A stretch of 64,000 nucleotides of DNA, taken from contig CALDCB010000009.1 of NCBI GenBank assembly GCA_937937585.1, forward strand, positions 7,367-71,366, read 5' to 3'. Both the position numbers and the translations under genes were made by a program. Shown here one piece after another: positions 59,076 to 64,000 of this stretch (the stretch's first letter is position 1; each line of letters opens with the position of its first letter). The DNA comes from an uncultured Coriobacteriaceae bacterium (GTDB taxonomy: Bacteria > Actinomycetota > Coriobacteriia > Coriobacteriales > Eggerthellaceae). Under the pieces are notes generated by a model. The model was not told the origin of the DNA. It made no database searches and was given only the letters and a program-made list of their open reading frames with translations.

Positions 59076-61808
59076 ATGAGTGACGAAACCAAAGATGGCT
59101 TTGAGTTCGACGACATGGATGCTGAAAACGAATCGACCGACGATATCCTTAACGATGTTGAGGAAGATGACGAGGAATTCGTAGACGAGGACGAGGATGC
59201 TTCCTCCGACGACGCTATGAGCCACTTCACCGCAATCGCCGAAGATGATGCATTCGTCAACATGCCGAACCCGCACGGCGGCATCGTGAAAGATGCCAAC
59301 GGCGGCGAAGGCACGATCGTTCGCACCGCATACCTCGGCAAGGAAATGCAGACTTCGTTCCTGGAATACTCCATGAGCGTTATCGTCTCGCGCGCCCTGC
59401 CTGACGTCCGTGACGGCCTCAAGCCGGTACATCGTCGTATTCTGTACGCCATGAACGAGTCCGGCTACACGCCGAGCCGTCCTCACATGAAATCAGCTCG
59501 TACCGTCGGTGACGTTATCGGTAAGTATCACCCGCATGGCGATACCGCCGTTTACGACGCCATGGTTCGTCTTGCTCAGCCGTTCAGCATGCGCGTGCCG
59601 CTGGTTGACGGCCACGGCAACTTCGGCTCGATCGACGGTGACTCGGCTGCTGCAATGCGTTATACCGAAGCTCGTCTGGACAAGGCGGCTATGGAGCTGC
59701 TCCGCGACCTTGATAAGGAAACGGTCGATTTCCAACCCAACTACGACGAAAGCTTGGAAGAACCTTCGGTTCTGCCTGCCCGTTTCCCGAACTTGCTGGT
59801 TAACGGTTCTGCTGGCATTGCAGTTGGTATGGCCACGAACATCCCGCCGCATAACCTTGGCGAAGTGATCGACGCTACCTGCCTGCTCATCGATAATCCC
59901 GATGCCACTACCGAAGAGCTCATGAAGGTTCTGCCTGGTCCCGACTTTCCCACGGGTGCCGAGATCATGGGGATCGGCGGTATCAAAGACGCGTACGAGA
60001 CCGGTCGCGGTTCCATCACGATCCGTGCGAAGTATGAGATCAAAGAGCAGAAGAACGGTCGCAGCCAGATCGTCATCAAGGAGATTCCGTACCAGGTCAA
60101 CCGTCAGAAGCTCCTCGAGAAGCTTGGTGAGCTCGTTCGTGACAAGAAGCTTCCCGAGATCAGCAACATTCACGACGGTGCTGACCGCCACGGCATCGAC
60201 ATCATCATCGATCTGAAGCAGAACGCCCTTCCTCAGGTTGTCATCAACAAGCTGTTCAAGCACACGCAGTTGCAGGTTGGCTTCGGCGTTATCATGCTTG
60301 CTCTGGTCAACGGCGTGCCGCGCGTCCTCTCTCTGAAGGAAGTTCTTCATCACTACATCGTTCATCAGGAAGAAGTCATCGTTCGCCGTACTCGTTACGA
60401 GCTGGCGAAGGCCGAGGAGCGGGCACATATCCTCGAAGGCTTGATCATCGCTCTCGATAATATCGATGAGATCATCAGCATTATCCGCTCTTCTTCGACT
60501 GACCGCGAAGCTGCGGCTCGCATGACTGAGCGTTTCGGCCTGTCTGACAAGCAGACCGAGGCAATTCTCCAGATGCGCCTGCGTCGTCTGACTGGTCTGG
60601 AGCGTCAGAAGATTCAGGACGAGTTGGCTGAGCTTCTCGAGCGCATTGCTTACTACAAGCGTGTTCTGTCTGATCAGAACCTCGTGCACGAGATCATTAA
60701 AGAAGAGATGCTCGAGATCAAAGATCGTTTCAACACGCCTCGCCGTACCAAGATCGGCGCAGACGCGAAGGAAATCGATGTCGAAGATCTTATCGCCGAC
60801 GAGAACATGGTCGTTACGGTTACGAAGGCCGGCTATGTGAAGCGTCTGCCTGTCGCTACGTATCGTTCGCAGAAACGCGGTGGAAAGGGCACCCAGGCCG
60901 TTAACTTGAAGGACAACGATTTCGTTGAGCACCTTTTCGTGGCCAGCACCCATTCGTACATGCTGTTCTTCAGCTCGCTGGGTAAGGTGTATCGCCTGAA
61001 GGTTTACCAAATTCCCGAGGCGTCGCGCCATGCACGTGGCACCGCCATCGTAAACCTGCTGCCGCTTGAAAAGGGCGAGACCATCGCGGCGGTTATTGCC
61101 ACGAAGGACTTCCCTGAGGACGAGTATCTTATGTTCGCAACGAGCCAGGGCATGGTCAAGAAGACCTCTATGGCTCTGTATAACCGCACGCGTCGCGACG
61201 GCCTGATTGCCATCAACCTTAAGGACGGCGACAAGTTGATTTCCGTTAAGCGCGTTCAGCCCGGCGACATGGTTGTCATTGCTGCCAACACCGGCAAGGC
61301 AATCAAGTGGGACGAGTCTGAGGTCCGCGCTATGGGTCGTGGGACGATGGGCGTTCATGGCATCAGCCTTCCAGTTGGTGCAGAGGCCCTTGGTCTTGAG
61401 ATCGCCCGCGAAGATTCTGAGCTGTTGGTTGTTACCGAAAAAGGCTACGGCAAGCGCACCCCCATCGAGGAGTACCCCATGCAACATCGTGGTGGTCAAG
61501 GTGTCTTCACCATCAACATGACGGCGAAGAAGGGTATGCTCGCTGATGTGAAGGTCGTTAACCCCGGTGATGAGATTATCATCATGTCCGAGGATGGCCT
61601 TACCGTTCGCACCCCTGTTTCGGGTATTTCCCAACAGGGACGTTCGACCCAGGGTGTTCACATCATGAACGTCGCCGATGAGGACAAGGTTTCCGTTATC
61701 GCTATTTCGAAGCGAGCCAAAAAGCGCGTTCACAAGAATGAACTTGGTCAAGAGGAAATCGAAGCCGATGGTAAGGGTGAAATGTCGGAAGAGGATCTTG
61801 ACGACTAA
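59076..61808 (+). CDS. gyrA: DNA gyrase subunit A with acidic N-terminal extension
   Basis: 910-residue breakage-reunion subunit. Catalytic Tyr196 is in AAMRYTEARL; the quinolone region reads HPHGDTAVYDAM, with Thr157 at the E. coli Ser83 position and Asp at the 87 position. The GyrA-box is QKRGGKGT. Relative to E. coli numbering there are 74 extra N-terminal residues, very rich in Asp and Glu (e.g. NDVEEDDEEFVDEDEDASSD). ATG 59076 follows AAGGAG, so the extension is genuinely in frame and initiated. It ends in a parS-containing palindrome. Confidence 0.98.
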   Translation: MSDETKDGFEFDDMDAENESTDDILNDVEEDDEEFVDEDEDASSDDAMSHFTAIAEDDAFVNMPNPHGGIVKDANGGEGTIVRTAYLGKEMQTSFLEYSMSVIVSRALPDVRDGLKPVHRRILYAMNESGYTPSRPHMKSARTVGDVIGKYHPHGDTAVYDAMVRLAQPFSMRVPLVDGHGNFGSIDGDSAAAMRYTEARLDKAAMELLRDLDKETVDFQPNYDESLEEPSVLPARFPNLLVNGSAGIAVGMATNIPPHNLGEVIDATCLLIDNPDATTEELMKVLPGPDFPTGAEIMGIGGIKDAYETGRGSITIRAKYEIKEQKNGRSQIVIKEIPYQVNRQKLLEKLGELVRDKKLPEISNIHDGADRHGIDIIIDLKQNALPQVVINKLFKHTQLQVGFGVIMLALVNGVPRVLSLKEVLHHYIVHQEEVIVRRTRYELAKAEERAHILEGLIIALDNIDEIISIIRSSSTDREAAARMTERFGLSDKQTEAILQMRLRRLTGLERQKIQDELAELLERIAYYKRVLSDQNLVHEIIKEEMLEIKDRFNTPRRTKIGADAKEIDVEDLIADENMVVTVTKAGYVKRLPVATYRSQKRGGKGTQAVNLKDNDFVEHLFVASTHSYMLFFSSLGKVYRLKVYQIPEASRHARGTAIVNLLPLEKGETIAAVIATKDFPEDEYLMFATSQGMVKKTSMALYNRTRRDGLIAINLKDGDKLISVKRVQPGDMVVIAANTGKAIKWDESEVRAMGRGTMGVHGISLPVGAEALGLEIAREDSELLVVTEKGYGKRTPIEEYPMQHRGGQGVFTINMTAKKGMLADVKVVNPGDEIIIMSEDGLTVRTPVSGISQQGRSTQGVHIMNVADEDKVSVIAISKRAKKRVHKNELGQEEIEADGKGEMSEEDLDD

Positions 61809-61844
61809 GTCGTTAATCGACTGAGGTTGATATAACGCCAGATG

Positions 61845-61876
61845 AACGGGAGCGTTTCACGTGAAACGCTCCCGTT
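61845..61876. promoter_or_regulatory. parS site 7 within the gyrA terminator palindrome
   Basis: CGTTTCACGTGAAACG at 61853-61868, centre of a perfect 32-bp palindrome (arms AACGGGAG/CTCCCGTT), 37 bp past the gyrA stop. The stem would also form a strong transcript hairpin, although only short T runs follow. Confidence 0.85.
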
Positions 61877-62006
61877 TCCATTTGTTGAGCAGGGTATTAT
61901 CATCGGTGTGACTTCGTATTTAACTTCGGTAACTTCTCGCATACGGTATTTCGTTCAATGAGTCGGGCAGGATATCATTCCACTGACACGGCTAAAGGAT
62001 GTATTC

Positions 62007-63341
62007 ATGGCAAATGATGTGAAAAGAATCGTCGAAGATAGTGCAGCGGCAGGCGTTAGAAAGATCCAGAAAAACGCCGAGGACGTTCGCGCGGTTATTG
62101 AGGACATTCATTCCGATCAGGTTGAGGCGATTGCCGATGTGAAGACTCGTGTAGGCGAGTTATATGAGGAAGACAACCGCGTATCAAAAAGGAAGCTTCC
62201 TACGGCATTGCGTGTGTTCGGAATCCTCGCGGTGGTCGTAGGTTTGTTTACGATTCCGGTCGATGTCTTCTCTATTTTGGTTCTGAGCCAAGCTATCCGT
62301 GACACAGATTTCGCTGCTATGTATGAGATCACGGTGTCGACCCAAGCGCTGATCCTGTATGCGGTCAATGCGTTTGTGGATCTGGTACAGACTGTTCTCT
62401 TTATGGTTCTCGGCATCCGCTTGGCGCGCAACAAGCGTCGCGGCGCAGCTCGTTTGTCTCAAACCCTCATCGGGGTTGCTGTGGCGTCGATGGTCATCGA
62501 GATGATGACTGAAGGCCTTGGCTGGAACGTCGCTTATGCATTCGGTGTTCTCATATTTTTGATCGTGATGTACACCGTTCTTGATCCGACGCTGCGCGAA
62601 GAGCGCATTTTGCAGCGAAAGCTGAAAGCGCTTGAGGATAAGGCTGACCAAGAAGAAGGAATGCTCGGCCGCGATAAAACAGGCGAAGGATATCTGAAGC
62701 TCGACTTCTTCAATATCTTCTGGCTGTTTGTTATTGCAAGCGTCATCGGCTTGATTTTCGAGTCTGCCGTGTGCCCTTTCTTGAACAATCGCATCGAGAA
62801 CCGAACCGGCATGCTGTGGGGTCCGTTCAGCCCAATTTACGGCATTGGCGCCGTGCTGATGGTGATTCCGTTGAACAAGTTCTATGACAAGGACCCGTTC
62901 ATCATCTTCTTCATCAGTGCGCTTATTGGCGGCGCGTTCGAATTCTTGGTCAGCTGGTTTTTCCAGTTTGCATTTGGCATTTCATCGTGGGATTACAGCA
63001 CTGAGCCCTTCAATATCGACGGTCGCACTGATTTGTTTCATATGGTTTGTTGGGGCGCGCTGGGACTCATCTTCATAAAATTCGTCGTACCGAAGGTTCT
63101 TGAGCTGATCAATAGAATCCCGTGGAATTGGCGCTACGCAGTGACCACCATCTGTGCGACGTTCATGATCGTGAATGCCGGCATGACGTTGATGTCGTTC
63201 GAGTGTTGGTACTCGCGTATGGCAGGCGTTCCGATTGATACACCTGTGGCAGAATTTTTCGACGAGCACTACGATGATGAGTTCATGCATCATCATTTTG
63301 CGACGATGTCGATTGATCCTGAGCGAGCAACACGCTCCTGA
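62007..63341 (+). CDS. Putative ABC-transporter type IV (CmpB-like) membrane protein
   Basis: 444 residues. The N-terminal 65 residues are soluble and helical. Membrane segments occupy ~70-200, and after a charged stretch (EERILQRKLKALEDKADQEE) a second membrane domain (~230-400) contains RTGMLWGPFSPIYGIGAVLM, the hallmark of the putative ABC_trans_CmpB family (PF06541). The biochemical role of this family is not established. ATG 62007 follows AAAGGATG. It is monocistronic between gyrA and the tRNA genes. Confidence 0.75.
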   Translation: MANDVKRIVEDSAAAGVRKIQKNAEDVRAVIEDIHSDQVEAIADVKTRVGELYEEDNRVSKRKLPTALRVFGILAVVVGLFTIPVDVFSILVLSQAIRDTDFAAMYEITVSTQALILYAVNAFVDLVQTVLFMVLGIRLARNKRRGAARLSQTLIGVAVASMVIEMMTEGLGWNVAYAFGVLIFLIVMYTVLDPTLREERILQRKLKALEDKADQEEGMLGRDKTGEGYLKLDFFNIFWLFVIASVIGLIFESAVCPFLNNRIENRTGMLWGPFSPIYGIGAVLMVIPLNKFYDKDPFIIFFISALIGGAFEFLVSWFFQFAFGISSWDYSTEPFNIDGRTDLFHMVCWGALGLIFIKFVVPKVLELINRIPWNWRYAVTTICATFMIVNAGMTLMSFECWYSRMAGVPIDTPVAEFFDEHYDDEFMHHHFATMSIDPERATRS

Positions 63342-63404
63342 TCTGGGATTATGTAGACCATTCATCACAATATGAAAGAAAAGACAAAAATTCGAAATTA
63401 GTGC

Positions 63405-63433
63405 TTGCAGGAATTTTTTATTAGGGTTATGAT
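63405..63433 (+). promoter_or_regulatory. tRNA-Ile promoter
   Basis: TTGCAG-N17-TATGAT, ending 18 bp before the mature tRNA 5' end. Confidence 0.75.
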
Positions 63434-63451
63434 AGCGAAGCACTTTTTCAA

Positions 63452-63528
<77 letters not shown>

Positions 63529-63538
63529 TTTTACTGAT

Positions 63539-63578
63539 AAACGCTCCACCGTGAGCCGAGTTAGCCGGTGGAGCGTTT
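63539..63578 (+). terminator. Hairpin between tRNA-Ile and tRNA-Ala
   Basis: Perfect 12-bp stem AAACGCTCCACC / GGTGGAGCGTTT, followed by ATTT. It probably separates or processes the two tRNAs. Confidence 0.65.
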
Positions 63579-63588
63579 ATTTAAAAAT

Positions 63589-63664
63589 GGGGCTTTAGCT
63601 CAGCTGGGAGAGCGCGGGCTTTGCAAGCCTGAGGTCAAGGGTTCGATCCCCTTAAGCTCCACCA
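63589..63664 (+). tRNA. tRNA-Ala (anticodon TGC)
   Basis: 76 bases with encoded CCA; acceptor GGGGCTT/AAGCTCC (one G-T); anticodon loop TTTGCAA gives TGC. Confidence 0.97.
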
Positions 63665-63672
63665 AAAGTAAT

Positions 63673-63693
63673 AGCCGCCTTCGGGCGGCTTTT
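63673..63693 (+). terminator. Terminator after tRNA-Ala
   Basis: AGCCGCC-TTCG-GGCGGCT followed by TTTC; a stable tetraloop hairpin. Confidence 0.85.
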
Positions 63694-64000
63694 CTAATAT
63701 GAGCAGGACATTGTCAATAGGCAATGAAGGGCCAAGGGCGAGTTTCTCGCCCTTGGCCCAATCTATCTTCTCGGAACTCCCGTTAGACAGCGCGTGTCTG
63801 GTTCGACGCCCGTTCGGCAGTTTAATATTCGCCCATCGCGCATGAAGCGCCGGTGCATCTCGTTGCTACGGCTGGCCCCTCCGTATCGGTCGACTGTCTT
63901 TTGGCGTGCGTGGCGGCTTCGCCGCCGCACGAAAAAAATCCGCGGAGGGTTATAGGCAGAAAAGTGTGTCCGATTCTGACATCCAACCCCTGTTCAGAAC
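63694..64000. other. Right-end region without a recognised gene
   Basis: Contains a 14-bp perfect hairpin at 63729-63759 (GGGCCAAGGGCGAG arms) that looks like a terminator for a minus-strand gene beyond the edge, a GC-rich hairpin near 63914-63938, and a TGTC-N7-GACA dyad at about 63968-63982. No rRNA start is visible. Confidence 0.4.

Noticed and set aside
59493..61751. Long open frame (about 750 codons) antisense to gyrA
   Set aside because: It lies exactly opposite a certain gene, has no ribosome site, and its content mirrors the codon bias of gyrA.
63914..63938. GC-rich hairpin GTGCGTGGCGGC/GCCGCCGCAC near the right edge as a terminator
   Set aside because: It is followed by A residues on the plus strand and lacks a T run on the minus strand after the stem, so it does not fit an intrinsic terminator in either direction.

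Overview
The window is a chromosomal segment from a moderate-GC actinobacterium, most likely class Coriobacteriia (Eggerthellaceae-like; genus not resolvable from sequence alone). The evidence is the gene order rpmH-rnpA-yidD-yidC-jag-rsmG-parA-parB on one side and dnaA-dnaN-recF-DUF721-gyrB-gyrA on the other, together with many LysR regulators, cytoplasmic-type arylsulfotransferases and DASS anion transporters. The replication origin lies inside the window at about 50-54 kb. Genes to its left are mostly on the minus strand and genes to its right on the plus strand, so transcription runs with replication.

1-4 kb holds the 5' part of dnaK, a RHH/PIN toxin-antitoxin pair and a Cof-type HAD phosphatase. 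4-20 kb is an accessory metabolic region: an alkaline-phosphatase-superfamily enzyme with a thioredoxin and a DASS carrier, then two paralogous arylsulfotransferase (AssT) genes and two paralogous DASS carriers, with four LysR regulators transcribed divergently from them. The pieces look duplicated: a perfect 150-bp repeat sits downstream of each of the two DASS paralogues, and the two AssT promoters share a TCGG-N5-CCGA dyad. 20-33 kb holds an MFS exporter, a ferredoxin, a nickel block (84-aa protein, NikR with a His-rich tail, HypE), an orphan amino-acid ABC ATPase behind a leader terminator, a TetR-TatD pair, galE, an LCP-family protein, an XRE regulator, a phosphohexomutase and a Gph-type HAD phosphatase.

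33-44 kb holds tRNA-Gly(CCC), a three-gene operon (DinG-type exonuclease-helicase, a coiled-coil membrane protein, an M28 membrane peptidase whose catalytic domain is split by a very long acidic insert), a tail-anchored unknown, ddl and rlmN. 44-62 kb is the origin region with parAB, the YidC/RNase P cluster, the dnaA/dnaN origin and the gyrase genes. The right end has a putative ABC-transporter type IV (CmpB-like) membrane protein and tRNA-Ile and tRNA-Ala genes. No rRNA gene and no CRISPR array was seen.

The most interesting signals are: (i) seven parS sites between 32.7 and 61.9 kb, each the centre of a longer perfect palindrome (24-42 bp), some apparently doubling as terminators or overlapping a promoter; (ii) a protein encoded directly upstream of dnaA that fuses a GHKL (SpoIIAB/histidine-kinase-type) ATPase to a Q/P/Y-rich low-complexity linker and a winged helix; (iii) a 74-residue acidic N-terminal extension on GyrA; and (iv) a ten-C tract near the 3' end of a LysR gene that could phase-vary its C-terminus.
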